Shown: one piece after another, positions 15,865-23,378 of the stretch
How the letters are laid out: each line of letters starts with the position of its first letter
Position numbering within the stretch: the first letter of the stretch is position 1
NCBI GenBank assembly: GCA_938041435.1
Contig: CALISR010000006.1
Coordinates: 1 to 40,005 of the forward strand
Direction of reading: 5' to 3'
DNA: 40,005 nucleotides
From: an uncultured Candidatus Saccharibacteria bacterium
GTDB lineage: Bacteria; Patescibacteriota; Saccharimonadia; Saccharimonadales; Saccharimonadaceae
The notes under the pieces: model-generated
Database searches by the model: none
The model's input: the letters and a program-made list of their open reading frames with translations, nothing else
Told to the model about the DNA's origin: nothing
Position numbers and translations under genes: made by a program

Positions 15865-15927
15865 ATGACATATCGACACAACATCGTTATCGTTGCTCGT
15901 CGTCGCCGCTCTGATTCAGAGGGCTAA
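15865..15927 (+). CDS. Arginine leader peptide (attenuation ORF)
   Basis: A 20-codon ORF encoding MTYRHNIVIVARRRRSDSEG, ending in TAA. Residues 12-15 are four consecutive Arg codons (CGT CGT CGC CGC), with a further Arg at position 4. It lies between the promoter and an intrinsic terminator, 76 nt before argG. Its ATG is 6 nt after the -10 box, so it would be translated from a leaderless transcript. By analogy with his/trp/leu leaders, a ribosome slowed at the Arg codons would report arginyl-tRNA shortage. I see no sign of an alternative role for such a short, Arg-rich ORF. Confidence 0.82.
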   Translation: MTYRHNIVIVARRRRSDSEG

Positions 15928-15981
15928 TTAGTCGTATAGTATAAAACCAACGAAAGAGCCCTCATCCGAGCGGCTCTTTTT
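15905..15981 (+). promoter_or_regulatory. Arginine attenuator (segments 1-4) before argG
   Basis: Segment 1:2 hairpin: GCC-g-CTCTG (15905-15913) with CAGAGGGC (15917-15924). Antiterminator 2:3: GAGGGCT (15919-15925) with AGCCCTC (15957-15963), 7 perfect pairs. Terminator 3:4: AAAGAGCC (15953-15960) with GGCTCTTT (15972-15979), followed by more T. Segments 1:2 and 3:4 cannot coexist with 2:3. The Arg codons at 15898-15909 overlap segment 1 and the stop codon abuts segment 2, the arrangement needed for ribosome-position control. Confidence 0.8.
15953..15981 (+). terminator. Intrinsic terminator of the arg attenuator
   Basis: An 8-bp stem AAAGAGCC/GGCTCTTT, extended inside by CTC/GAG around loop ATCC, and a T5 tract (15977-15981). 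It lies 22 nt before the argG ATG. Confidence 0.85.
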
Positions 15982-16003
15982 AATTATTATAGAAAGGAAG
16001 GAT

Positions 16004-17266
16004 ATGAATCACGACACACCTCACTACACTAAAGTTGCCAGCCACGAGGCGGCAAATGGCGAGTTTGACACGTGCCTCTTACTCTATTCAGGAGGCCTCG
16101 ACACCTCCGTCATGCTTAAGTGGCTCCAAGAAAAATATAACTGCAACGTCATCACCCTCACGGTTAATATTGGTCAGACTGTTGACGATCTCGACGCCAT
16201 CGCCGAAAAGGCCAAAATGCTCGGCGCTATAGAAACCATCACGGTTGATGCTCGCGACCGCTTCGCCGATGAGCTACTATCACTAGCCATTAAAGCCAAT
16301 GCTGATTACCAAGGTGGCTATGCCCTCTGCACGCCATTGGGGCGCATCATCATCTCGCAATTAGCCGTCGAATATGCCGAAAAGTACAACTGCACAGTCA
16401 TCGCACATGGTGCCACTGGTAAAGGAAACGACCAAGTTCGCTTCGAAACGTACATCACCACGCTGAGCCCTAAACTCAAGATCTTAGCACCAGTACGTGA
16501 GTGGAGTATGGGCCGAGAGGAAGAGCTTGCCTATGCCAAGAAGCACAACATCCCCGTGCCGCATACTCAAGAATCGCCTTATTCGACCGATGAAAACATG
16601 TGGGGCATCACCAGCGAAGGCGGCGAAATTGAATCACCCTCACTTAAGCCAAACTACCACGCCATTCTCAATTGGTGCTCAACCATCAAATACACACCAG
16701 ACGAAGCCGAAGATATCACCATTGAATTCATCAAAGGCGTGCCTGTCGCTGTCGATAACCGTCACTTTTCACTTCAAGCACTCATCCAGCACTGCAACCA
16801 GATCGGCCGCAAACACGGCGTCGGCGTATCAACCCTTATTGAAGATCGGCTGGTCGGACTGAAGGTGCGTGGTGTCTACGAAAACCCTGGCGCTGCCATC
16901 TTGATTGCTGCCCATCAAAAGCTTGAGCAATTGGTCTCGACCCGCGTTGAAAATGAACTCAAAGCCGAAATGGACAAAAAATGGGCCTATCTCACCTACG
17001 CAGCTCAGTGGTACGAGCCAGCCGTCCATCACATTAACGCCTACATTGATGATCAGAACCAAAAAGTCACTGGTACGGTAACGGTCCGCCTGTACAAAGG
17101 CACCATCACCGTCGTCAGCGTAGACTCACCACATTCGTTGTTTGATATCAATCTTGCAACGTTTGATTCCAACGACGCATTCAACCAGAATTCGTCCGCC
17201 GGATTCATTGAATTATATTCATTAAGTCAGCGAACAGCTGAAGGAGCATACTCATATGGCAAGTAA
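16004..17266 (+). CDS. argG: Argininosuccinate synthase
   Basis: A 420-residue enzyme joining citrulline and aspartate with ATP to give argininosuccinate. The PP-loop SGGLDTS is at residues 29-35, followed by VITLTVNIGQ. The central block YALCTPLGRIIISQLAVEYAEK, then AHGATGKGNDQVRFE, and SPYSTDENMWG are family signatures. Length is near the usual 400, with about 20 extra N-terminal residues. AAGGAAGG stands just before the ATG. argH overlaps its end by 11 nt. Expression is predicted to be controlled by the arginine attenuator directly upstream. No other arginine-pathway gene is in the window, so citrulline must come from elsewhere (uptake or arginine deiminase). Confidence 0.97.
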   Translation: MNHDTPHYTKVASHEAANGEFDTCLLLYSGGLDTSVMLKWLQEKYNCNVITLTVNIGQTVDDLDAIAEKAKMLGAIETITVDARDRFADELLSLAIKANADYQGGYALCTPLGRIIISQLAVEYAEKYNCTVIAHGATGKGNDQVRFETYITTLSPKLKILAPVREWSMGREEELAYAKKHNIPVPHTQESPYSTDENMWGITSEGGEIESPSLKPNYHAILNWCSTIKYTPDEAEDITIEFIKGVPVAVDNRHFSLQALIQHCNQIGRKHGVGVSTLIEDRLVGLKVRGVYENPGAAILIAAHQKLEQLVSTRVENELKAEMDKKWAYLTYAAQWYEPAVHHINAYIDDQNQKVTGTVTVRLYKGTITVVSVDSPHSLFDINLATFDSNDAFNQNSSAGFIELYSLSQRTAEGAYSYGK

Positions 17267-18458
17267 ACTATGGCAATCAACCGCAACCGGCTCACTCCAT
17301 CCATTGGTCGAGGCATACACTGTTGGCGATGATCAGGTATTGGACCAGCACTTACTCGGTCACGACATTACCGCGACCAAAGCGCATGCTCACATGCTAG
17401 AAAAAATTGGCGTGCTGACCAGCGACGAATATCAACAATTGGCAGCGGCCTTGGACGAGCTACTTAACGAGTGGAAAACCGGTACCTTCACCCTCACCAG
17501 CGAACACGAAGATGGCCACACTGCCATTGAGCTATATCTAACAGAAAAACTCGGACCGATTGGCAAAAAGGTTCATACTGGCCGAAGCCGCAATGACCAA
17601 GCCTTGGTGATGATGCGACTGTTCATCAAAACGGAACTTGAAGCAGTAGCGGGCAAATTGGCAACAGTCGCCCAGGCCTATGCTGGCAAAATTGCCGCCA
17701 TTGGCCAGACTGAAATGCCTGGCTACACCCACACCCAAAAGGCTATGCCTACTACCGTCGGTATGTGGCTTGGCTCATATCACGATGCGTTTCATGACCT
17801 CCAGCAATTGGTCGCACACAGCATTGCCGCCATCGACCAAAACCCGCTGGGCAGTGCTGCTGGTTTTGGCGTCACCCTACCACTTGACCGCCAGATGACG
17901 ACCAGTGAGTTAGGCTTCGCCAAAGTACAGGAAAATCCAATGTATTGCGGCCTGTCGCGCGGCGTTTTTGAACTGATTGCCGTACAGGCGCTAAACCCAA
18001 TCATGGTCTTTGCTGGCAAATTTGCTGAAGACATGTTGCTATTTACCTCGCAGGAGTTTAACTATTTCAAATTGCCCGTCACTATGACCACGGGCTCATC
18101 CATCATGCCGCACAAGCGTAACTACGACGTCTTTGAGATCATGCGTGCCACTGCTCACGCCTATCCGAACTATGCCTTGCAGCTGCAAGCTATTTCGACA
18201 GGTGCTGGCAGTGGTTATCACCGCGACTTACAACTAACCAAAAAGATCACCATGGATGCCTTCACTTCGGCCCTCAATACGCTAGAGGTTTTGGCGCTTT
18301 GCGTAAGCGAGCTAGAAGCCAACACTAAGCAATTGGCTGAGGCGATGACCGATGAGCTCTATACTGTTGCCAAAATCAATGAATTGGTGGAAAAAGGTGT
18401 GCCGTTCCGCGACGCCTACCAGCAAGTTAAGCAATCATTTTTGGCGAATAATCACTGA
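17256..18458 (+). CDS. argH: Argininosuccinate lyase
   Basis: A 400-residue member of the fumarase/aspartase superfamily that splits argininosuccinate into arginine and fumarate. It shows HTGRSRNDQ (107-114), GYTHTQKA with the catalytic His159, and the signature GSSIMPHKRNYDVFEIMRA beginning at residue 280, containing the catalytic Ser. It is shorter than the usual 450-470, mainly in the C-terminal domain. It overlaps argG by 11 nt and is translationally coupled to it. It is convergent with the deformylase gene, 34 nt away. Confidence 0.97.
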   Translation: MASKLWQSTATGSLHPLVEAYTVGDDQVLDQHLLGHDITATKAHAHMLEKIGVLTSDEYQQLAAALDELLNEWKTGTFTLTSEHEDGHTAIELYLTEKLGPIGKKVHTGRSRNDQALVMMRLFIKTELEAVAGKLATVAQAYAGKIAAIGQTEMPGYTHTQKAMPTTVGMWLGSYHDAFHDLQQLVAHSIAAIDQNPLGSAAGFGVTLPLDRQMTTSELGFAKVQENPMYCGLSRGVFELIAVQALNPIMVFAGKFAEDMLLFTSQEFNYFKLPVTMTTGSSIMPHKRNYDVFEIMRATAHAYPNYALQLQAISTGAGSGYHRDLQLTKKITMDAFTSALNTLEVLALCVSELEANTKQLAEAMTDELYTVAKINELVEKGVPFRDAYQQVKQSFLANNH

Positions 18459-18492
18459 TCTTGAGAGAAGTGAAGCGGGACTTAAATGCAAC

Positions 18493-19041
18493 TTACCGCC
18501 GCACGATGCGCTTGCGATACTCTGCTGCCGTCATGTAGGTCGTCGTATCTGTCACTCGGTCAAAGAAAAGTATGCCTTGACAGTGGTCAGCTTCGTGTTG
18601 AAAGACATGAGCAACAAAGCCATCCAGCACCGCAGTATGATGCTCACCCCACTCATCATCCCACTGAGCATTGATCTGTTGATAGCGCTGCGCCTGTGCA
18701 AAGAGCCGCCCCTCATCACCACTGGCGCAGCCCTCCCACATACCCGTTGTCTGGCCAATGCCAGTGTATGATGGATTGATAATAACTTGCTCAAATGGCT
18801 CGCGGTCTGGGCGGTTTGGCGTCGGCTTGATAGCAATCACGCTCAGCGCCAAGGCCTGCCCCACTTGGGGTGCAGCCAGCCCAACCCCATAATCTCTCTC
18901 CGCTACGGTGTGCTTAATATTTGCAATAAGCTGCTGCACCGCTGGTGTGGTGATTTCTTCGCGGCTCACATGCCTCGCTTTCTCACGCAGCACCGGATCG
19001 CCCGCTTGACAGATTGGTAGGAGTGTTTTTTCTTGACGCAT
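18493..19041 (-). CDS. def: Peptide deformylase
   Basis: A 182-residue metalloenzyme removing the N-formyl group from new proteins. Motif 1 GVGLAAPQVG is at 52-61, motif 2 EGCASG at 103-108 (usually EGCLS) with metal ligand Cys105, and motif 3 HVFQHEADH at 145-153 with ligands His149 and His153 and catalytic Glu150. TATACT lies 12 nt before the ATG, leaving only about 5 nt of leader and no Shine-Dalgarno. Single-gene unit. Confidence 0.94.
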   Translation of the reverse strand: MRQEKTLLPICQAGDPVLREKARHVSREEITTPAVQQLIANIKHTVAERDYGVGLAAPQVGQALALSVIAIKPTPNRPDREPFEQVIINPSYTGIGQTTGMWEGCASGDEGRLFAQAQRYQQINAQWDDEWGEHHTAVLDGFVAHVFQHEADHCQGILFFDRVTDTTTYMTAAEYRKRIVRR

Positions 19042-19053
19042 TCTTTAGTGCAT

Positions 19054-19059
19054 AGTATA
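19054..19059 (-). promoter_or_regulatory. -10 box of def
   Basis: TATACT on the minus strand, 12 nt before the ATG at 19041. Confidence 0.55.
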
Positions 19060-19204
19060 CACGAAAGTAGCTATCAAAAGCTATTTCATCTTTTTCCGTT
19101 TCGTAATATAGTTTTGTCTATGGGTATACGATATATCATCTTCCTTTCAGTATGGCGGCAAAACCATTTTTGTTTTTTGGTGTACTATACAACAAAAATC
19201 TGTT

Positions 19205-19615
19205 ATACCCGATCTCCCCTGGCAGCAAGTCTATACGATCGGTGACTTAGCTGGTTCCGTTCCGCTCGTCTATAATGCGGTCAAGAAGAGCTATAATCTC
19301 CCTGGCGGCAAAACTGAATCTGGGGAGACAATTGAGCAAACCATCACACGAGAGATGGTAGAAGAATGCAATATGCGCGTTATTGAATGGCAGCCACTCG
19401 GATACCAGTGCTGCCTTGAGCCAAACGGCACGCGCGTATACCAGTTTCGTGTCTATACAAAGCTCGAGAAAATTGGCGAGTTTACTCACGATCCTGGTGG
19501 TGATATCACTGCGCATACCCTTGTTGATATCAATGACGTAAACCACATCATTGGCCAAGGAGATATTGGAGCATGTATGATTCAACAAGCGAAACGGTAT
19601 TTTTCTAAGGTATAA
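19205..19615 (+). CDS. NUDIX hydrolase lacking a canonical start codon
   Basis: The reading frame encodes a full small NUDIX domain: LPWQQVYTIGDLAGSVPLVYN, then the box GGKTESGETIEQTITREM followed by VEECN, and a C-terminal strand and helix to TAA at 19613-19615. The frame is open from 19112, but no ATG, GTG or TTG occurs before the ATG at 19355, which would cut the NUDIX box in half. The best place for a start by length (136 residues) and by distance from a TATACA box (19186-19191) is the ATA at 19205. Either AUA is used, or the start has been lost by mutation or by a frameshift from the upstream frame beginning at 19120. The ABC exporter promoter overlaps its stop codon. Confidence 0.55.
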   Translation: MPDLPWQQVYTIGDLAGSVPLVYNAVKKSYNLPGGKTESGETIEQTITREMVEECNMRVIEWQPLGYQCCLEPNGTRVYQFRVYTKLEKIGEFTHDPGGDITAHTLVDINDVNHIIGQGDIGACMIQQAKRYFSKV

Positions 19616-19616
19616 T
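19611..19616 (+). promoter_or_regulatory. -10 box of the ABC exporter gene
   Basis: TATAAT spanning the stop codon of the NUDIX gene, 32 nt before the TTG start of the exporter. Confidence 0.5.
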
Positions 19617-19648
19617 ATTTATACGTCTATACAACGAAGGAGTTTATC

Positions 19649-21433
19649 TTGCAACCTACTACGAGCCGTACCATATTTCGTACATTATGGCAAACATCTC
19701 AGCCATATCGATGGCAGCGTGCAGCAGCGCTGGTGGTTGCGGCAACGACATTTATAGTCAGTACTTTTGTTGGGCCGCTCATTATTGCACGGTTACTCGA
19801 TATTATCCAAAGTGGCCATCTATATAACAGTAGTGATGTGTGGTCGCTTGTAGGAATGTATACACTGAGTCAACTTTGGTCAGAAGTAATCGGTTGGCGC
19901 TTGACGATGCGCATTATGTGGCCATTCACCATGGCAATGCAGCGTGATCTCTATACCAAGATTTTTGCTAAACTCAGCCACGAGAGTGTTTCGTTCCATG
20001 CTAATCGCTTTGGCGGAGCGCTGGTGAGTCAAGCAAATAAACTGGCTGGCGCAGTCGATCGCTTTTGGGATGTAATCATTTGGTCGGTCCTGCCACTGGT
20101 TATCTCACTTGTCGGATCAATTATCGTTTTAGCCACAATGCTGTGGCAGTATGCACTGTTTTTGGCACTTTTTTCTGTGATCTTTAGCACTGTGGTTTAT
20201 GTTGGCTCTAAGCCACTCGCTCGTTTGAGTGAGCAAGAAGCTGAGGCAAGCAATACCATCAGTGGTCAGTTGACGGATATGGTATCAAACATTCTAGCTG
20301 TTAAATCGTCTAGTAGTGAGATACTTGAGCAGAAACGCTTCGCCGTGGCAGTAGAAAACTGGCGCACTGCTGGCCTCAGCACTATGCGTACATATATCAT
20401 CACGAGCAGTTTCTTCTCTACAGTCAATACTGCCATCAAGATTGGTGCTATCGTCTTCGCAGTTTATGCCGCTCAGCACAGCACAATTTCCGTTGCAACA
20501 GTTTATCTTATCATCACCTACACAAATAGTGCAGTGCGTGAGCTGTGGAATATGAATGGTATTATGCGCAACTACAACCGCATCCTCGGCGACGCCCAGA
20601 CCATGGTCGAGATTTTGCACACTCCAGCGCAACTGGTTAATACGAGTGACGCAGCACTGAATATCTCACGCGGCGCTATCACGTTTGATCATATAAGCTT
20701 TGCACACGATGATGACCCAAATCGCGTGCTATTTCGTGACTTCTCGCTCCAAATAGAACCTAACCAAAAACTCGGCCTCGTCGGCACCAGTGGCGCAGGC
20801 AAGACAACACTGACGAAGTTGTTGTTGCGATTTTATGACCCAACCAGTGGAGCGATTTTGATCGATGGACAGGATATTCGGATGGTAACACAAGAGAGTT
20901 TGCGGCAGCAGATTGCGTACGTGCCACAGGAACCACTCTTGTTTCATCGATCAATTCGGGAGAACATTGCCTACGGGAGACCAGAAGCAACACAGGACGA
21001 TATTATACTGGCGGCAAAGCAAGCTCATGCCTGGGAATTTATTACACAGTTGCCAGAGGGGCTAGAAACAGTAGTTGGTGAGCGCGGCGTGAAGCTATCT
21101 GGTGGGCAGCGGCAGCGGATTGCGATTGCACGAGCTATTCTCAAGGATGCGCCTCTATTAGTGCTCGACGAAGCGACTAGTGCATTAGATTCTGAGTCAG
21201 AGGCGCTGATTCAGCAGTCGCTTGAGACACTCATGCAGGGACGGACATCAATTGTGGTGGCGCACCGATTGAGTACGATTGCAGCGCTAGACCGAATTGT
21301 TGTGGTTGATGAGGGTCATATTGTGGAAGAGGGAAGCCATGACGAGTTACTAGCAAGAGGTGGTATATATGCACGATTATGGTCGCGACAGAGTGGTGGG
21401 TTCCTCACTAATGAAAGTAACGACACCCCATAA
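19649..21433 (+). CDS. ABC exporter, fused permease and ATPase
   Basis: A 594-residue type IV half-exporter: six membrane segments in residues 20-310, then an ATPase with Walker A GLVGTSGAGKTT (about 376-387), Q-loop YVPQEPLLF, signature LSGGQRQRIAIARA (from about 483), Walker B LLVLDEATSALD (from about 502) and H-loop VVAHRLST. Such half-transporters work as dimers exporting lipids, peptides or drugs; no partner is adjacent, so a homodimer is likely. The start is TTG at 19649, chosen because GAAGGAG lies 6 nt before it and there is no better ATG. Confidence 0.92.
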   Translation: MQPTTSRTIFRTLWQTSQPYRWQRAAALVVAATTFIVSTFVGPLIIARLLDIIQSGHLYNSSDVWSLVGMYTLSQLWSEVIGWRLTMRIMWPFTMAMQRDLYTKIFAKLSHESVSFHANRFGGALVSQANKLAGAVDRFWDVIIWSVLPLVISLVGSIIVLATMLWQYALFLALFSVIFSTVVYVGSKPLARLSEQEAEASNTISGQLTDMVSNILAVKSSSSEILEQKRFAVAVENWRTAGLSTMRTYIITSSFFSTVNTAIKIGAIVFAVYAAQHSTISVATVYLIITYTNSAVRELWNMNGIMRNYNRILGDAQTMVEILHTPAQLVNTSDAALNISRGAITFDHISFAHDDDPNRVLFRDFSLQIEPNQKLGLVGTSGAGKTTLTKLLLRFYDPTSGAILIDGQDIRMVTQESLRQQIAYVPQEPLLFHRSIRENIAYGRPEATQDDIILAAKQAHAWEFITQLPEGLETVVGERGVKLSGGQRQRIAIARAILKDAPLLVLDEATSALDSESEALIQQSLETLMQGRTSIVVAHRLSTIAALDRIVVVDEGHIVEEGSHDELLARGGIYARLWSRQSGGFLTNESNDTP

Positions 21434-21463
21434 TAAAAGGACCAGCACATCTGTGCTGGTCCT
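21432..21463 (-). terminator. Terminator of the fur-trx operon
   Basis: On the minus strand an 11-bp perfect stem (arms 21438-21448 and 21453-21463, 4-nt loop) is followed by TTTTATTA. The T-tract abuts the stop codon of the convergent ABC exporter. Confidence 0.85.
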
Positions 21464-21489
21464 GAGGAGGAAATCTGTTAGTAAAGTAA

Positions 21490-21819
21490 TTAGGCGTCGG
21501 CTTGTTGCAGGGCATCAATCAGTACTTGCTTTGGCTTCATGCCGACCAGTTCTGCCACCACAGCACCGCTCTTGAAGATCTTCATGTTGGGGATACTCTG
21601 CACTTGGTGCTGCAGGGCAAGCGCTGCATTATCTTGGCTTGCTTCGGTATCGACCTTGACAACGTCGAATTCCGTCTCTTCAGCAATCTGCTCAAGCAGT
21701 GGTGCCATTGCACGGCACGGTGGGCACCACGGTGCCCAAAAGTCGACCAGCACTGGCCGCTCGCTCTGAAGAGCATGCTCCTCAAATTCTTGCTTGGTAG
21801 TGGTATTATATAGTGCCAT
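21490..21819 (-). CDS. Thioredoxin with a WCPPC active site
   Basis: A 109-residue thioredoxin fold: VLVDFWAPWCPPC with redox Cys32 and Cys35, the cis-Pro segment QSIPNMKIF, and the final amphipathic helix. It reduces protein disulfides in the cytosol (no signal peptide). The active site reads CPPC where canonical thioredoxin has CGPC; this change usually alters the redox potential, so the partners may differ. It is the second gene of an operon with the Fur-family regulator, 12 nt downstream, with AAGGAGA before the ATG, suggesting oxidative or metal-stress control. Confidence 0.92.
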   Translation of the reverse strand: MALYNTTTKQEFEEHALQSERPVLVDFWAPWCPPCRAMAPLLEQIAEETEFDVVKVDTEASQDNAALALQHQVQSIPNMKIFKSGAVVAELVGMKPKQVLIDALQQADA

Positions 21820-21831
21820 GATTTTTTCTCC

Positions 21832-22233
21832 TTATGAATTATGATTATCGTGATGACAGGGGTGGCATGTGCCAGTAATGATGAGCGGCCCATCGACAAG
21901 GCAGTCTGCTACCTGCCGCGCAAGCTCACGCCGCAGCGCTGGCGCGATGGTGATATCATGCAGACCATCGCAGGAGCTGCAGACAAAGTGGTCATGCGGC
22001 GCAGGATTGCTATCGTAGCGTAGGCAGCCGTGCGCCGTTGCTGGTGCCAAGCCAATCACTCCGTCCGCCTGCAACCGCTGGGTAATGCGATGCACGGTGG
22101 TCGCGCTGACACGGGGGTAGTCGTGGCGTAGCGCGGCTGCAATCTCGGCGTTGGTGGCATGCTGCAGCTGGCGAAGAATCGCAATCACTCGATCGGTGTA
22201 TTTCGTCGTCCGGCGTTGCACTACTTGCTCCAT
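21832..22233 (-). CDS. Fur/PerR-family transcriptional regulator
   Basis: A 133-residue regulator. A winged-helix domain (about 10-70, with VSATTVHRITQRL as recognition region) is followed by a metal-binding dimerisation domain containing PHDHFVCSSCDGLHDI and GTCHPC. The CxxC pairs Cys85/88 and Cys123/126 form the structural zinc site of the family. His25 aligns by position with the oxidisable His37 of PerR, so a peroxide-sensing role is possible, but Fur or Zur cannot be excluded. The ATG is 6 nt after a TACAAT box that forms half of the palindromic operator at 22239-22259, implying autoregulation. The next gene encodes thioredoxin. Confidence 0.85.
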   Translation of the reverse strand: MEQVVQRRTTKYTDRVIAILRQLQHATNAEIAAALRHDYPRVSATTVHRITQRLQADGVIGLAPATAHGCLRYDSNPAPHDHFVCSSCDGLHDITIAPALRRELARQVADCLVDGPLIITGTCHPCHHDNHNS

Positions 22234-22238
22234 GCAGC

Positions 22239-22259
22239 TATTGTAATTGATTTACAATA
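22239..22259. promoter_or_regulatory. Palindromic Fur/PerR-type operator with divergent -10 boxes
   Basis: TATTGTAA-TTGAT-TTACAATA is an 8-5-8 perfect inverted repeat. Each arm contains TACAAT on its own strand. On the minus strand it is 6 nt before the regulator ATG; on the plus strand it faces a possible short transcript ending at the hairpin at 22310-22339. The AT-rich symmetric form resembles Fur-superfamily boxes. Confidence 0.65.
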
Positions 22260-22309
22260 AAAAGACAATGCTTTTCTTCGATTATTTTCCAAACCCTATA
22301 TGCTCAGTG

Positions 22310-22339
22310 CGAACACTCTTTACTTCTAGTGTTCGTTTT
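22310..22339 (+). terminator. Terminator-like hairpin between the regulator and SDR genes
   Basis: CGAACACT (22310-22317) pairs with AGTGTTCG (22328-22335), followed by TTTT. No annotated gene is upstream on this strand, so it may end a short RNA starting at the operator's plus-strand -10 box. Confidence 0.5.
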
Positions 22340-22454
22340 GAGAAGCCAATCCACTCAAAGAAATATCACCTCGTATACTACTAGCATAGGGCTTCAAAGC
22401 CTGAGGTACGAAACTCTTGCAATAGATACTACACCCGATTCATACTGGTTATGC

Positions 22455-22460
22455 TATACT
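22455..22460 (+). promoter_or_regulatory. -10 box of the SDR gene; decides the start
   Basis: TATACT with a 6-nt gap to the ATG at 22467, within the longer open frame that begins at 22329. Confidence 0.6.
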
Positions 22461-22466
22461 AATGAC

Positions 22467-23267
22467 ATGACAACACATCCAACTCCCCTGCATGAATTAC
22501 TGAAGCTGACGAACAAGACGGTACTCGTCACTGGTGCCGCGATGGGTATTGGCAAGGCGATCGCATGGCGCTATGCCGAGGCTGGAGCCATCCTCCAGCT
22601 CGTTGATCGCGATGGCGACGCATTGCAGCAAACTGCTACCGAGCTGCGCGAGCAATTTGACGCTGCTGCCACAACGCACATCGTCGACCTCTCCGACAAC
22701 AGTGCTATCACCTCGCTGTGGCACGACATCACCCCAACGCCAGATATTCTCATCAACAACGCTGGTATTTTCGCGCCAGTCAAGCTCGCTAATATCGACC
22801 AGGCAACCTTCGACAAAACAATCCAGATCAACACCCGGGCAGTGCTCACCATGTGTCAAGAAATGATCGCCCGGCGCACATCGCCAGGTACTATCATTAA
22901 CATCAGCTCCATCGAAGCCCTCAAGGGTATGACCTACGACATGACACTCTACGCCATGAGCAAAGCCAGCGTCCTTGCGCTGAGCCGTGGGCTCGTCAAA
23001 GACTTTGGGCGGAGCGGCTGGAGAGTCAATACTATTTTGCCGGGCGGCATCAGCACACCAGGTGCTCAGAAGATGGGGCTTGCGGCGCTCAAGAAGCTCA
23101 ACTTCTCCATCATCAAGACTGGCCTCACCTATAACCTCCGCCTTCCTGCCAAGAATCTGGGCCAGCCCGATGACGTTGCCTGCACTGCGCTGTGGCTTGG
23201 TACGCCGATGAGTCAGTACGTTAATGGGGCGGAAATTGTGGTGGATGGCGGATTCCTCGCAGTGTAG
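22467..23267 (+). CDS. Short-chain dehydrogenase/reductase (SDR)
   Basis: A 266-residue classical SDR. The Rossmann motif TGAAMGIG is at 22-29, an acidic residue follows strand 2 (LVDRD, favouring NAD), then INNAG (96-100), INISS with catalytic Ser148, and YAMSK with Tyr162 and Lys166. The C-terminus LGTPMSQYVNGAEIVVDGGF is typical of the FabG/glucose-dehydrogenase group. The substrate is not predictable from sequence. I chose the ATG at 22467 over the upstream frame opening at 22329 because of the leaderless promoter pattern and because family members begin about 15-20 residues before the Rossmann motif. Confidence 0.9.
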   Translation: MTTHPTPLHELLKLTNKTVLVTGAAMGIGKAIAWRYAEAGAILQLVDRDGDALQQTATELREQFDAAATTHIVDLSDNSAITSLWHDITPTPDILINNAGIFAPVKLANIDQATFDKTIQINTRAVLTMCQEMIARRTSPGTIINISSIEALKGMTYDMTLYAMSKASVLALSRGLVKDFGRSGWRVNTILPGGISTPGAQKMGLAALKKLNFSIIKTGLTYNLRLPAKNLGQPDDVACTALWLGTPMSQYVNGAEIVVDGGFLAV

Positions 23268-23296
23268 CGGCTGCATAATTACGGCCGGCATAGCAT

Positions 23297-23328
23297 AAGA
23301 AACCAGCCTCACACGACTGGTTTCTTTT
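23297..23328 (+). terminator. Terminator of the SDR gene
   Basis: A 10-bp stem AAGAAACCAG/CTGGTTTCTT with a 10-nt loop and a following T-tract, 30 nt after the stop codon. Confidence 0.85.
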
Positions 23329-23378
23329 ATGATTAATCGCTCTTGTAAGTGCTACTTAGAGATACCACTCGCTAGGTG

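Noticed and set aside
19033..19245. 70-codon plus-strand ORF overlapping the NUDIX upstream region
   Set aside because: No similarity to any family and no promoter; it is mentioned only as the possible other half of a frameshift.
22268..22384. 38-codon ORF (ATG at 22268) downstream of the plus-strand -10 in the Fur operator
   Set aside because: It runs through a terminator-like hairpin and has no recognisable features, so I left it as part of a possible small RNA rather than a gene.
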